Below are positions 48,964 through 63,528 of a DNA stretch of 64,000 nt, piece after piece; the first letter of the stretch is position 1, and each line of letters starts with the position of its first letter. The position numbers were made by a program, and so were the translations under genes. The stretch comes from Dermatophagoides farinae (Eukaryota; Arthropoda; Arachnida; Sarcoptiformes; Pyroglyphidae). The notes under the pieces were generated by a model that ran no database searches, was not told the DNA's origin, and saw only the letters and a list, made by a program, of their open reading frames with translations. The stretch covers positions 2,318,001 through 2,382,000 of the forward strand of contig NC_134680.1 of assembly GCF_024713945.1 (NCBI RefSeq). The letters are read 5' to 3'.

Positions 48964-50041
48964 TCAACAACTACAACCAGATTTTTTCTTCTCCTTATTT
49001 CTAGCTCGTTGTTCAAGATAATTTGGATCACGTGTTAATCGTATCGAACTTTGATGTATAAGAGATTTTTGTTGCTGTGATTTAGATTTTGTTGAATATT
49101 TTGATCTAGAATTTTTAGCTGCATTCTGTTGTTGTTGTTGTTGTTTTTGTTGTTGCCGATAATAATGTAGCTGCTTTTGTTCTAAAATATTACCAAATAA
49201 TTGTTGAAATGCTTCACGTACGTTTGTAGAATTTTTTGCCGATGTTTCTACATAGCTAGCAAGATGATATTTTTGAGCAAATTTTATCGCTTCATTACGA
49301 TCAATTTCACGTGCTTGGAATAGATCAATTTTATTGCCTACCAATATGATTGGTATATCACCGTTATCACCACCACAATCGCTATCGCCACCACCATCAT
49401 CATCATCATCATAATGATCTGTCTGGTGTTTATGTACATTACTGCGAATTTCTTGTAACCATCGCGGTAATGCCTGAAAATGATCACGTCTAGTTAGATC
49501 GAATACAAGTAAAGCACCATTTACATCACGATAAAATATTTTCGTTATTGATGATCGATATCTATTCAACAAAAAAGAAAATTCATATCATAAATGGTAG
49601 GGCGTGTTTTTAGCAATTTCAAAATCGATTATTCGAAATGCAATTTTGTTTTTTCAAAATAAAACAAAACACTAACCTTTCCATTCCGGCAGTATCCCAT
49701 ATTTGTGCATGATAAGTTTGATTTTGTTTCGAATCATATAATGAATTTGATTCAAATTCAAATAGTGCAAAATCGATACCGATTGTTGATGGTGAACGTT
49801 CATCAAAACGATCATTCACTAAACGTTGAATAAGATTTGATTTTCCCGAACCAGATTCACCGATAACGACTATTTTAATCAAATCTTTTTCTTGACAATT
49901 ATTACCATTTGAACCATATGATCGTGATGATGTTTCATTAATCTTTGTATTCGCTGATTTACGAATGATTCTATCAGGATTTTTTAATTGTGTAAAACGT
50001 TTACGAGAAACGTTTACATTATTATTATTATCATTATTCAT
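48964..50041 (-). CDS. Rab-like small GTPase with Met at the catalytic Gln position
   Basis: Ras-superfamily GTPase of Rab type, probably a vesicle-traffic switch at a membrane. Exons 50041-49677 and 49561-48964 (115-bp intron, phase 2) give 320 residues, against about 200-220 for a normal Rab. G-motifs: P-loop GESGSGKS (61-68), effector Thr86 in STIGIDF, DTAGMER (116-122), NKID (198-201) and ETSAK (227-231). The C-terminus is GCSC, a CXC double-prenylation motif. Met120 replaces the Gln that positions catalytic water (Ras Gln61), so intrinsic hydrolysis should be weak. Other oddities are a 50-residue polar N-terminal extension, an acidic Asp/Gly insert (171-189) between strand regions, and a long Gln/Lys/Ser-rich tail. 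It converges with the DDHD gene, stops 222 bp apart. I do not assign a subfamily; Rab39-like is one possibility. Confidence 0.87.
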
Positions 50042-51146
50042 TATGTATCAAAAATTTAATTTGTTTAAATTAATAACCATCAATTTGATCCATGTATTAA
50101 TATAGATGATGAATAATAAATTATTGAATTATCAAATCGACTAGTGATGATGATGATGATAATGAGAGTGAGAGAGATACAAGAATATAAAAAAAAATTC
50201 GGATGGATAGATAGATGCGTTTCGTTGTAGGAAAAAGAATAAAATGTTCACAACCTTAATACTTTCACCATCATCATCAACAAAAACATCATCTATACTT
50301 CAATGCGACAATAATCTGGATCCAATATAAATAGATAATGGCTTACAAGTAATACAATAAGAAGAAGTTAATAAAAAAACAGCAAATAAGCTGTGTCAAT
50401 TTTTCTCTTTTCTTTTCTCGTTTTTATCGTTGTTGTTTAGATCATTGAAACGGTTGATTATGATAGCAATTTCTAATCGAATTGTTGTTGGTAATGGTGA
50501 TGATGGTATTGGATTGGAAATGAATGTTTTAGACTTGTAGAATGTGTTTGTTATCATAATTCTTATTATTGTTGATGTGTTTTGTTGATTTGGCGACCGA
50601 TGTGTGTATTGACATTATTCATTAAAAAATTTTATGGCGACATTTTATATACTGTGATGACAAGAGGACAAATCTTATAATTAAGAGAAAAAAAAACAAT
50701 GGAAAATCATCATTAAATAAATTAGAAAGACATTGAAATTAAAAAAAAAAAACACCATTAATTACCATTTATTATTTTTTTTTTTAAATATTACCGTAAT
50801 TTATTGAGATATGATGATTTTTATATCATATATGAGATTTTATTTTACATTCACATTTGATTCGGCTCGTTTAGTTTCGTGATTTGTTGTTGTTCATTTT
50901 GATCGTCAACAAACGCACATAAACACACACACGCATATACATCAGCATTGCCAACAAGTCATAACAAAAACAGAAGAAAATCGTTTAAGCTTAAATCCAT
51001 GGTTCTAATGCCAAAACCACAACCATCATCATCATCATTAAAATCAAAGAGGTAGTTTTTATGAATGACATTGCATCAATAACAACAAAAAAAAAAAAAA
51101 ATAAATGTACTGGCGGAATGATTAAATGTGAACGATAATAATGACG

Positions 51147-51184
51147 ATGATGATGATGATGGTGATCACCATCATCATCATCAT
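51147..51184. repeat. Perfect 38-bp palindrome
   Basis: ATG/CAT strings meet at GGTGATCACC so that 19 bp on each side of the 51165/51166 centre are exact complements with no spacer. It arises from (ATG)n on one side and (CAT)n on the other and could extrude as a cruciform. Confidence 0.85.
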
Positions 51185-52848
51185 GGTGATGGTGTTAGTG
51201 GTGGTAGTAGCAGTAAAACATTATAAATGGCTCCTGTTGATCATCATAAAAAAATAATAACTAACCAACGATTTTATTTTTCTTATTATGACTATTCATT
51301 CAAATAATAAGTGGGTTTCATTTTTTTATTCTTTGTCATTCGTTTAGATTTCTGATTCAATTCAAAAATTATTATTAAGATGTACAATACGCCCACACAC
51401 ACACACACACACACACACTCACAGACACTCACACACAAATCAACATTGTGTGTGTGTGCGCCTTGAAAAATATGCAGCCAAAATAATGTCCGCGGACAAT
51501 TGGATAAATTAAAATTGAAATGTAACATATGGGATTTAAATGTTTGGAAAAGAAACGAAAAAAAAGAAAAATTCCAAAACAAACTCTTATTCCGATGAAT
51601 GATTGTTGTTTAGTTTTTCGAAAATCATTGTTCTGAATTCATTCCCTGATTGGAATGTTTCAATTGAAAATGTGATTATTTTGTATGTTTGACGTCGTCG
51701 TTCTTAATGAGAATATCAATAATGAATGGAACAATTTCGAAATTTTCTGGATTTAATTTTCGTCTTTATTCCTGAAAACATATGTCCATTTTAATAATCT
51801 TGTTATCACTGGAATGTTTGTGAGTGTGTACGACACAAAAAAAAGCCTGCAAAAAAGAAAAACGTAAACGAAAAATGAATAGAATGGACAATGGAAAACG
51901 ATATGATTGTTTTTGTTTGTTTTTTTTTTTTGGTTGTCAAATCGAATCGAATCGTAGACAAATCAAGAAAATCTTGCCACAATCTCGTTATCTCATAGTG
52001 ATATGTTAAACATGATAAACATTGTTCGAAACCAAATGAAAATTCTTGGAATATATCATCACTATCTAAACATGAAATTATTGTTATAGGAAAAATTTTT
52101 TTGTCATTTTGTTTGCATTTATCATCATAATCATAATATATAAATAATACCATCGAACATTGGAACAATACTTACACACACACACACACACAATCGATCG
52201 ATCGATTTGTTTCGATTCTTTTTGTTTGGAGAAAAGAAAAATTTAAACGAATAAAAAAAAAATACAACAAAACGTGACCAGCAAATCCAAATGAATCGTT
52301 CATTTTCATATATGGAAAATAACAACAACAAAAATCTTTCCATTTAATTTAAGTTGGGAATTTTTCATCTTTTTTTATAAAACCAAAAAAAAAATTTTGT
52401 TTGATCGAACACCAATAAAACTATGGAAATATTCGAAAATTACACAATTTTATTAGAATAACATAATATATTAGTTATTATTATTATTTTGAGAATAAAG
52501 ACAAAGAAAAAACATAGATATTGTATTTGTGAGTGTGTGTGTGTGAGTGGGTGTGTCGATGTGTTCGATACCATTAGTGGCGCCATCCATAAAATCCATC
52601 ACAATATATGATGATAATGATGATGATAGATTGAAAAAGGAATTTTTTTTTTTTTTTTTGAAAAATAATTTCAGCCAAAAAAAACAAAAAAAATTATAAA
52701 ATATTTAATTTTTTTCTCATAAATCAATGTTTGGTAATGGAAATTGCCATTCTTTTATCGTTGTAATCGTCATAATCATCATCGTCGTCATCATTATCGG
52801 GATCAAACATTGATTTTATTCGTTATTAGTTGAATATGATGAATGATT

Positions 52849-52878
52849 GAATGAATGAATGAATGAATGAATGAATGA
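52849..52878. repeat. (GAAT)n microsatellite
   Basis: About seven tandem GAAT/ATGA tetranucleotide units in intergenic DNA about 390 bp beyond the AstA stop codon, on its 3' side. Confidence 0.85.
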
Positions 52879-53265
52879 TAGTAAGAAGAATAGAGAAAGA
52901 GAGAATGATAAAATGAGAGGAAAAGGAGACCAGCAAGGAATGTTAAACATTTTGACCGCTACAACAACTATATCGAAAAAGAAAAGATGATTTTGTTATT
53001 CAATTTTATGAGAATTCACAATTTTTTTTCGTTCTGTATAATTTTTGTTTTTTCATGATGAAAATATAAATTGCAAAACAAACAAACAAAAAAAATGAGA
53101 TGATAAAATTCAATATTGAAATATGTTTTTGATCGAAAATATTTTTTTTTGTTTCAAATGTTTTTTTTATAGATATCGATTGTACTATTTGATGATTGTA
53201 TCGATACTTTGATCGTTGTTTTCGATTATTATTTGAGTTGTTTTGTTTAGGACAGGATATCCATT

Positions 53266-54490
53266 TCAAACGGAACGTTTACCCAGACCAAATGAATAAC
53301 GACGTTTGATGAAATCTTCGAAATTTGTTAGTTTTTTAATTTTTTTACCATTAATTTTTTGTTTGTTATTATAATTTTCATTATAATTGGTTATCATTCG
53401 TTTACCAAGTCCAAATCCATATGGTTGTATTTTTCGTTTTTCAGCTACATTCATCAAAACATCATCACCATTATCAATTGTTTGATCATTATTATCATCA
53501 TCAATAATATCATTGAACATAACCTGTTCTTTCGAACGTTTACCTAGTCCAAATGAAAATCGTTGTGGTCGTGAACGTTTAGTGGAATCAATAAATGAAA
53601 CAGACATTGGTATGAATGGTTTTTGTAATGCCGGTGCAAATGCTGGTATAACACGGAATTCAAAATCATTACCATCTTGATTGGTGGCAGATGATAATGT
53701 CGATGATGATGATTCTACATCATTAGCAATATTTGCCATATTTGGGTAATAGTATGATTGTAGATCTTGGATATTTGATGATGATGTGGGATTTTCAAAA
53801 AAATTCAATGATGACGATGGAACGATTTCAATGATTTCAGCCATATCAGATCTATATGGTGTACGTTTACCAAGACCAAAATTATATTGCATTCGCTGAT
53901 TGGCTCGTTTTTCAGCTAAAATTATTATTAATTATAAAACCATTAATTAAAAAAGATAAATAAAAACGACAAAAGCGAAAGAAAATATAACAATTATTGA
54001 AGAATAAACCAAATCCAAAAAATGACAAAAAAAAGAATATTAAAAACAAAAATAATTGAAATTGATCAGAAATGAAATGTTAAAACAAACAAACAAACAA
54101 ACCTAATAATGATGATGATAATGGTGATGGAATGAACGATGCCGACATTGGTGGTGGTACCAACAATGATGATGATGCGGCTGAAATTTGTGCTTGTTGC
54201 TGCTGCTGTTGTTGTTGTTGTTGTCCATTATTATTATTACGAATTGATGATGATGATGATGATGGCAATTGTTGTTGTTGTTGTTTATGTTTCAATGATG
54301 ATGATGATGAGAATGGTGTTAACATATTTGCCAATGAACATCCAATGAATAATGTTACAAACAATATGGACATTGTTATCGGATGATAATGATGATGATA
54401 AGAATAATTGGATGACATTGGAATGATTGATTGATGTTTTTGTTTATTATTATTATTATTATTATTATTGTTGATACTTAATTGATACAT
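53266..54490 (-). CDS. AstA: Allatostatin-A (FGL-amide) neuropeptide precursor
   Basis: Prepro-neuropeptide processed in neurosecretory or gut endocrine cells to C-terminally amidated FGLa peptides acting on galanin-like GPCRs. Exons 54490-54103 and 53915-53266 (187-bp intron, phase 1) give 345 residues from the first ATG. Four peptides, each followed by Gly-Lys-Arg (Gly gives the amide) and preceded by Lys-Arg: ANQRMQYNFGL, SRPQRFSFGL, KIQPYGFGL and RYSFGL. The spacer between the first two is long (about 97 residues) and acidic. The signal peptide MSILFVTLFIGCSLA begins at Met40 (ATG 54373), after a poly-Asn/His leader; translation may therefore start there, giving 306 residues. Between signal and first peptide is a Ser- and Gln-rich region with a Q10 run. 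Number and spacing are modest compared with insect precursors, which often have more copies. Confidence 0.93.
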
Positions 54491-56241
54491 CTTTATTTTG
54501 TATATGATGATAATTGTGATTTCAAATAAAGAATTTTTTCGATAAATTTTATTGTTAAATTAATTCTCGGTTTGTCCTTCGTTGTTGTTGTTGTTGTACG
54601 AAATTCTAAACCACGTGTTCAACATTCACTGATTCGTTGATTTTATTAATAATTTGTTCATTGATTGGAATTGTGTTCATCCACTACTGAATACAAAAAA
54701 ATATAAAATAATTAAACACCTGTTACAGCATAAGCAAAAGAAAATAATTTTTTCATTGTGGAAACAATTTTATTCCCGAAATACGAAAGAGAAAAAAATT
54801 GCAAATTATTCAATTACAATAATCCATTTTTTTTCTACAAGAAAACAAATATATCATTTAGCGACTACATACTAAAACGGAACATATATATTAAAAGCCC
54901 CCCCCCCAAAAAAAAAGAAAGAATTTCTGTGAAAAGAAATAAAGAAAAATGAATATATAAAAATATCATAGTGATGACAACCGTTTTTTTTGTGATAAAA
55001 CCAGATGTATTTAACAAATGACGATAATCATCTATCATCATCATATATGGAATATACACAAGATAGATATATGTACAGAATTGATGGATGAATGAAAATG
55101 ACTGGAAACAATTATAAACACACACAGTTGTCATCAATATCCGGTAACAAACATCATTTATGAATGCAACAAATAAACAAAAAATAACTTTTGCAATGAC
55201 CAAGTTTGTAAAGTGATATCTCTATTAGTAAATTAATTAATTTTTTTTATATATTCATTTTCATTTCATAAACAATATAGACAGAATAATCCTCTTTAAT
55301 AATAATATAATTGATGGGATAAATAAATAAAATTATTATATCCAACAACAAAAACCGAAATTATCATTACCGGATAACTAAAAAACGATGATCCAATGAC
55401 ACATGTTCATGTAAAGAATTTTGTTTGTCAATACATTATACTGTTTGATGTGTGTTTGTAATGTATGACATGAGTCAATATTATTGGATCAAAAGTGAAA
55501 AAAATAACCCAAAGATAAAAACAAAGATGTTATGTAATGAAATCTATTGGATAAACGGAACGAAAGAAAAAAACAAACAAAACGAACCTTTTCCCCACAC
55601 TTTTTTTTATCTATCTATCTATCTCTCTCTCTCTCCCTCTCATTCTTACAAAACAAACCAGGCACATATCTGTTTTCTTTATCAAACCTAAATATAAAAA
55701 AAACATTCACAAACAAATGTTTAAACAGGCATCATCATCAGCAGCAGATGATTATAATCAAACAGATTGAATGATAGTCGATGAATAAAAAACAAGGGAA
55801 TGATGTGTGAAAAAAAAATACATTTTGATCACAACAAATAATGCACAGAATCTTTAATAATAAATAATTGTCAATTTTTGATCCAGAATAAATGTTGTTG
55901 TTGTTGTTGTTATAGATATTTTCTTATATACGATGTTAACGCATACAAACAAACGCCATTTGGCTATTTGACAATATATATGTGGTCCCTGAAGACATTG
56001 TTTTTTTTTCATTATCATTATTATAATTATAAATGTCCCAATAAAAGAAAACCATTGAAAGGAACGGAAATATCCCGTAGGTATAAAGATTCATTGGCTT
56101 TTAGGTGGAATGAATTTTTCTTTTTTCTTTTTTTTGGCAGAAAAATCAATAAATCAATGATAAAATCATCATAATGATGAAGTTATACCTTCAATGATTC
56201 TTTCGTTTATTCAATTGTATTCACAGAATATTTATTCAATT

Positions 56242-56263
56242 AGATAGATAGATAGATAGATAG
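56242..56263. repeat. (GATA)n microsatellite
   Basis: About 22 bp of TAGA/GATA units in gene-poor DNA. Confidence 0.85.
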
Positions 56264-59200
56264 GCGGTATAGATTAATTGATTAAAAAAGACTGAATAGA
56301 CAAAAAAAAATCTTATTAAAATAAAGGTTTGGTTACGTTGGGCACTGCGCCACAGTTTTTTTTTGTTGTATTGCATTCTCGTTTTACTGTGAAAAATGAT
56401 AAATATGATAGACGTGTTTGTGATTGAATCAACTTACATTTTATCAAATGGAATCATCCTGTTGTATATGATTGTCTATTATGATGAATAAAAGATAGCA
56501 AAAAAAAATCTTTCCAAAAATAAAAAATGAAGAATAAATAATCGAAAAATGTGATAAATACACTCACACCTAATGTAATCCAAGCAAAAACCAAACAAAT
56601 GAGAAACCAGATAACTGAATTCAACAACAACTGCAACGGACGAAAAATTTTTTCATTCTTCACAAGTTTGAAATTCTTTTGCTTATCATACAGACTGATT
56701 GATAAAGAATACAGGAATCTGAATTTTTTTTCCAACAAAATTATGAAAAAATAATAAAACACATTTGTTTTATCTGCAAAGATTCACAATTCTCTTGTTC
56801 ATGTTCATATCATTAGTGTCAAATTATGATGATGATAAAAAGCTTTATGACCAAAAAAAAAAAAAAAAAAATGAAATAAAAATTAAAAAATTTTTTCTTC
56901 ATTCAACAAGAACAAAAAGAACATGAAGTTTTTGGTCTGTTTGAAAAATATTAGATTTCCAACCAAGATTTTCTTGCCGTCATTGAATGGAAACCCAGAA
57001 TTCAATTCATTTCACTTCAAATTGAAATCGAAATTCATTCCATATAAAAATGAATTTATCGATCGCTTACACATATATTACATATTCGTTGTTTTTGTCA
57101 TGATTATATGAGTATGATGGCTTGAAATTCTTGTGAAACAAAACAAAAAACTCAAGAATTTTTTGTTGCTGTAAATAATAATGCCAATAATCAACCAATC
57201 AATTCAATGCTTGGATATTTTTATTTTTTTTGGATCAATTTCAAGAATCATATTACCAATCAACCAACCAACTATTGAAGAATATCGAAGCAACCAAGCC
57301 AACCAAAAGAAAAAGAATCATTTATAATATAAACAAATATGGGCGCACCAGTACACAGACAACAAACGATAAATGGAAAAAAATATGAAATTTTTTTTTT
57401 GCTTTTTTCTCGAGAAAAAAAATGAGTTATTATCATTTTGATGACGATCATCGTATTCACAATGGTGGTTTCTCCTTTTACATTTCATTAATGAATGAAT
57501 GAATAATAAACACGTATATAATAATTCAAATTTGAAAATATCTAAACCAAAGAATAATAAGAACGAGAAAAAATAAAACCAGAATTGAAAGAATCATTAT
57601 TGAATTGAATAAATATTGAACAACAACAACAACTGGTTATAAACAACATGTAAGATGAATCTTGAATGTTGTCTCTTGGTGTGTGTGTGTGTGTGTGTTT
57701 CACTCGAAATCGATATTTTTTTTTTTTTTGAAAAATGTCTAATGTCTGCAAGAAATAAATGTGAGAGTTCTGTCTTTTGTCATCGTTTTTTTTGTCATAT
57801 TTTTTTCCTGTTTGTTTGTATGTTACGAATGAAAGCTAATAAATATTGTGTAATGAAAGAAGAAATAAAAAAAAGTTAATTGAAAATTATTGATGATGAA
57901 CAAGATGATGAACTACTTCTTGGAACATTTTCCTGTTTTATTTGGTCGATTTTTTTTTTTGTTTTTCTCTCACATATAATAACAAACACCAAATACGAAT
58001 AGATCATAATTTTTATATTTTAAATGATAATGTCATCTTTTGAACTTTCTTTCTCTGTACGTCGTCTACTAGGTTTTAATGTGAAAAATTGATTAACAAT
58101 TTCATAATATTATTTTTTAGGGTGTAGCTGAACTTTTTGTTAGTTTTTTTTCCTACTGAAAATTGAGTATTACAGTGTTGCATTGGAGATTAGAATTTAA
58201 AGTTTGGTTTATTTTTGTTTTTTTTTTAATTATTATTTGTTTTTCTTAGATAAACCAAAAAAACCAAGAAATGAGGTTACGATTCATTTTGGATTTACAA
58301 TTGGATTAATGTGACTACCTCCATTCATTTCATTTCATTTTATTTCATTCATCAAAGTTTCTTTGTTACGGTTGCCTTCCGGTCTATTCACACTTTTGTT
58401 AAATTTCATTAATCCTCTTATTCTTTTTTTATGCATTCATTTTTAATTTTTTTTTCTAACTTCTATTCATATCGATGGGCGTTGTTTTTTTTTCTTTAAA
58501 AAAAATCAGCGTTCGATTACCACATACAGAGTTTGGGGAATACACATAGCTTGGTGGGTGTAGGAAAATTCTTAGTTTTCTTTTGTTTGAATTTTGGTAA
58601 TTTTTTCATTTCGCCTTTGTGTAAATTTCGTTTAACTGTATTGTTAATCTGGTATATTATTTAGTTTTTTATTTTACCACCAAATTAAAAAAAAACGATA
58701 AGAAAAATGTCTGAATAAAACAAAAAATAAACAATGAACCTAGTAGGTGTCCATGGACCAAACAAAAAAACTAAAGGAAAGAGGGAGGAAAATGAAAATT
58801 TTATAATAAGAATAAATAGAAAAAAAAATCACAGGTCATTCACAGAAGATTATTTCAAAGGAAAAAAAATCTATCTTTTCAATCGATATAAAATATTTGT
58901 CTACACAAACACAAATGCACACATAATATTATCAGAATCTATATATCTAATTTGAAAATATTCGGCGAAAACGAAAAAAAAAACAATTAATATTATGTAA
59001 TAGTTCCCGAGCGAAAAGAAAATGAAAAATTTCAATTTTGAAAAAAAACAAACAAACAAAAAAAACATTTATGGTTAATGATCATCATCATTGAATGGAT
59101 GGATGGATGGATCATCAAGATTTTTTTTTCTACTTTTCTTTTCGTTCTGTTGTTGTTATTGTTGTTGTTGTTGTTGTTGATTGTTCACACTATTCCATAA

Positions 59201-60831
59201 GGTATTATGATGATGATGAAACCAACGGAATAATACAAATGGTAAACGGTAATTTTTTTTCGAAAAAAAAATAAATAAATAACAAACGGAAATTGAATAA
59301 CATTCAAGAAGGTGGAGAAAAAAAATGGCAATAATTTACATAAATTTTACCGTTTTTGTTTCAGCAAAATAACAAAAAAAAAATCATCATCATTTTGATC
59401 AAAATTATTATTATTACTATTATGATTATGATGAAACTGAATGAATGAATGAATAATAAAAAATGAAAATAATATTCCAATAATGATGAAAATGATTCCG
59501 AATTTTTTTTTTGTTGTTTCTACGTCATTTGTGTATTGTTTGTGTGTGTGTGTGTGTGGATAATAATGATGATGATGATGATAATAATAAAAATTCATAT
59601 TATATTTCATCATTAGTTTATTTTAGTTTGAAATAATGATGATGATGATGATGATGAAAGGCAGTATAAAATTTGGTATTAAAACAACCAACAACAATAA
59701 TAATAATCACCAGAGAACATAAAACGTGAATAAACAGCAGCAGCAGCAGCAGTAATCGAAAATAAATAAATGGATAGAATGAGATGGGATGGACAACAAA
59801 TTGTGTTAAACATATATAAATTCGCATATATCGGATAATAACAAAACGAAAAAAAAGAGAGAATTGAAAATTAATTGCCCATAGCCAACACATCTATTCT
59901 TCTGTAACTCATTAAAAATTGAAAAAAACGGAATTTTTTTTTATAGATTGTGTAATATTCCATGGAATAAATATTCCATAGAATATGATGATGATGATGT
60001 TGACCATCAAATCCATCATTTAATGAAAAAACAAAAGTTTTGGGGGTTGGCAAAAAGAAAAAAAAATTTGAATAATAATTTGCCATATCCAATTTCGCAT
60101 AAAATGATGATTATGATCTAATTGGAAATTAATTAGAATTTGATGTTAATTAATTAAAAATTTTTCTCATAACAGAAAACTATCAGAATAAAGTTACTGT
60201 CTCTCTCTACCCTCTCTCTCTCTCGTTCTCTTTCCTTTCACTTGTTTTTTATCTTCATCACTCAATTCAATTTCCGGAATATATAGAGAAACTTTTAAGT
60301 ATTTCAATTTCCTTATGTATTTTATCTGATTTGATTCTAAATTAAATTGCTATTAATGGAATAAATTGATTAAGTTATTCAAGTAATTTCTTATGATGAT
60401 GTATAACAGGAAACTTTTTTTTTAATTCACCAGTTTTCCCATTCACATTTCGCTCTATATAATAATATATGGGTCATCTTGATTTGAATCTATTTATTTT
60501 CAAAATGAAATCGGAAGAGATCAACGGACAAATTTTTTTTTTTTTTTTGATGACGTCCATATGTATGAATGATAATAAAGTAAAGTAAAAATATCAAATA
60601 ATATATGTAACATGTCTATTTATATAATACATATTGATGATATACTATTTGGATGAATGGACGAACGATTTCTTTCATCAGAATAATTCAGTTAAATTTA
60701 TTTAGCAAAAAATGTTTGATTTTTTTTTATCAAATTCACTGTGAACGATCAAATTTTTTATTCATTCATTCAGTCATCCATTCAAAACAGAAAATACCAA
60801 AAAAAAATAACAAACAAAAAAAAAAAACAAA

Positions 60832-60862
60832 CACTCATACCCCGCTTCCCGTTTAATCGATT
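60832..60862. mobile_element. Truncated end of the pogo-like MITE
   Basis: CACTCATACCCCGCTT is identical to the left end of the element at 21445. It is followed by CCCGTTTAATCGATTC, which matches CCCGTTTAGCGCTGATTC there after a 12-bp deletion. No right end is visible nearby, so this is a fragment. Confidence 0.5.
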
Positions 60863-63528
60863 CTAATCATCAAACAATCATGAAATTCAATTTGGAAATA
60901 CAAATATTCTTGAATTAATTTTTCAAGCATTCTTTGTATTCAACAAATGAAAGTTATCAAGGAGAAAAACAAGACAGAAAGACGAAAGATGAAGAAAAAG
61001 AATTCGAATTGAAAAAATTTAAATTTCGCTTCACAAAAAAAATCCAGAATCCAACTATTTTATCCCTATGATCATCATCATGATGGTTGGATTGATGGAT
61101 GTGATTGAAAAAATATGTTAATGATCATCATGGTGATAATTATAATAATGTATTTGTACCATTTACCTATCTATCTTCCTAACTGCAACATACATTTGAT
61201 AATGATTCAAAAAAAACCCCTTATAGTAGCCAATATCATCATCATCGTCATCATTATTTTTCAAAATGATGATTATGATGAATGGTTGGGTGGCAATAAA
61301 AGGCATTAAATCAGGGCTTGAATTCCAACAAAAAAAATAAATAATGATACAGTTCCTGGTTATTTGTCATTATTTAAATGAAAATTCCCAAATTTTTCTA
61401 TTATTATCATTATTATTCACAACAAAAAAAAAATGAAATAAAATAAAATAAAAAGTAACTTGATCCTTGCTGTGCTTACCAAACAAATTCATCATATAAT
61501 ATATTCATTAACCTTTTTTATTGTTCACTATTTTCTTTCAAAAATGTTTGTCTCCTGAAATTTACATAATTATATATTCATTTCAATTTTGGAATACATC
61601 TGAAAATGAGAAAAAGGAAACAAAAAACTCTCATCATCGACTTTTTGTGGATGGACGGCATGGACGAATGAAAGCAAATTTTTTTTTTTTTTTTTGGTTA
61701 TTCGAACTAATAGAAAATTATCGAAAAGAAAAAAAAACACTTGAAATTGATAAATAGTAATTCAGAGAAACAAAATAAATATACTTGAATATTCATTTCA
61801 ATTCAATTCAAATAATTTTTCATTTTTCATTTTTCATTTTGCGTTTATATTTAGATCACATATTCAGAATCGGATACTTGAAATTCAAATAAACTTACTG
61901 TTTTTTTTTGCTTGTTTGTTTATTATATTTTTCACTATTTCAAATTTTTTTCCCTCACAAGGCTATCATAAATGAATTATTTATTGCATTCAAAAAAAAA
62001 ACGGAAGTCAAATGATATATATAGTGTACATATATGTCGATCAAACAATCAAGACAATAAAATCAATGTAATTATTCGTTGATGATGATAATAATTTAGA
62101 TTTTCTTAAAAATTAACTATTCAATCAAATGATTATACAACAAGAAAAACATACAATTCCGGTTAACAATTAATGATAATGATGATACGATAATAATATG
62201 ATCGGGTCACCAATTTTTTGTTTGTTTGTTGTTGTTGTATGTTGTTGAATTCGAATAAACATTGATATAAATTCTGGCTTGAATGATGATGATGATTTTT
62301 TTTTTCTCGATTCATCAACCACGATTATATTCAATGACGATGATTATTCGTAGAATGAATGAAAAACAAAGAATTCTTTTTTCACCATTCCTTTATATAA
62401 AAATGTGATGAAAAAAACCTGACCACTTGTTTGTACTTTTATCGCGATTGCGTTATATATTATTATCATCATTATTATTAATCCATGAATAGGTGTAACA
62501 CTAAACTATTTCAAAAAAAGTTGCGCCGACATTGTCTATATATATACAATATATATCTGTAGATGATGGTTTTTTATTCTCTCCTATTCTCTATTTCTCT
62601 CTTTCTCTTTCGCTTTGGCTGGGTGGAGGGGTGTGTGCGTGTGAAATATGATAAAATTTTTCATCTAGAATTCATCATTCGTCATCATCATCATCATCAT
62701 GATCATCAAACAAACATCTTCACCGCCCATAACTTTTTAGGAATTCTTTTTTAATTTTTTCTCTCTTTCTCTCTCTTTCTGTGAACGACATTTAAGAATT
62801 TTTTCACATTTTTACATTGTTCATATTCTTGATAATTTTTGTCACTATTTTGTTGTTTTATTGATTTTTTGTAACTATAATTATCATCAATGTGTAATTT
62901 TGTTCATGGTCAAAACTTTCAAAGTAAAGAATATTTTTGTTTTCAAACATAATGAAAATGTCAAAAAAATTGTTACCACTTTCAATACAAAATAGTGGAA
63001 ACAAAATGTTAATGGTTATAATCTTTGAATCATCATTAAATCATAATCAACAACTTAATGATTGTTGTCTTGACTGTTGTTGTTTTATTTTGATGTAAGA
63101 AAAGAATTTAACCAAAGAAATGGATCAATAAAAAAGATGGTACTCTCATCGATTTAAGAATCTGTCAGGTTCATATATATGGCATAACCTTTTATAATCA
63201 GATTACAATCACATTCATGAAAGTGTGTGTAAACATTATGTACTTTCAATTTTTTTTTGGGGGGAGATACCATCCATCTATTCAATCATGGCAAACATCA
63301 TCTTCATCATTAGTAATAATGAAAAAAAATAATAAAAACTGATTATAGACCCGATCCCATTACCATTGCAATTACAAATGAACATTTTGAACAATTGAAT
63401 GAAGTGAAGGGAAAAGAAAGAGGGAAGAAATGATGTAATAAAAATCAGAATCAACAACAACAGCAACAACAACAACAATAAATAAAAAAGAAAATAAATA
63501 TAAAAAAGTAAATTGTCCACTACCATCA

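Larger units (their letters stand above)
50042..53265. other. Spacer between Rab-like gene and AstA
   Basis: About 3.2 kb of AT-rich DNA with CA/GT microsatellites (51392-51418, 52172-52192, 52528-52545), a 38-bp palindrome at 51147-51184, a (GAAT)n run (52849-52878) and poly-A/T tracts. No gene recognised. Confidence 0.55.

Noticed and set aside
54132-54386. Plus-strand frames rich in Cys, Val or Asp opposite AstA exon 1
   Set aside because: They are complements of the CAG/CAT-type repeats in the AstA leader; no domain and no conserved start.
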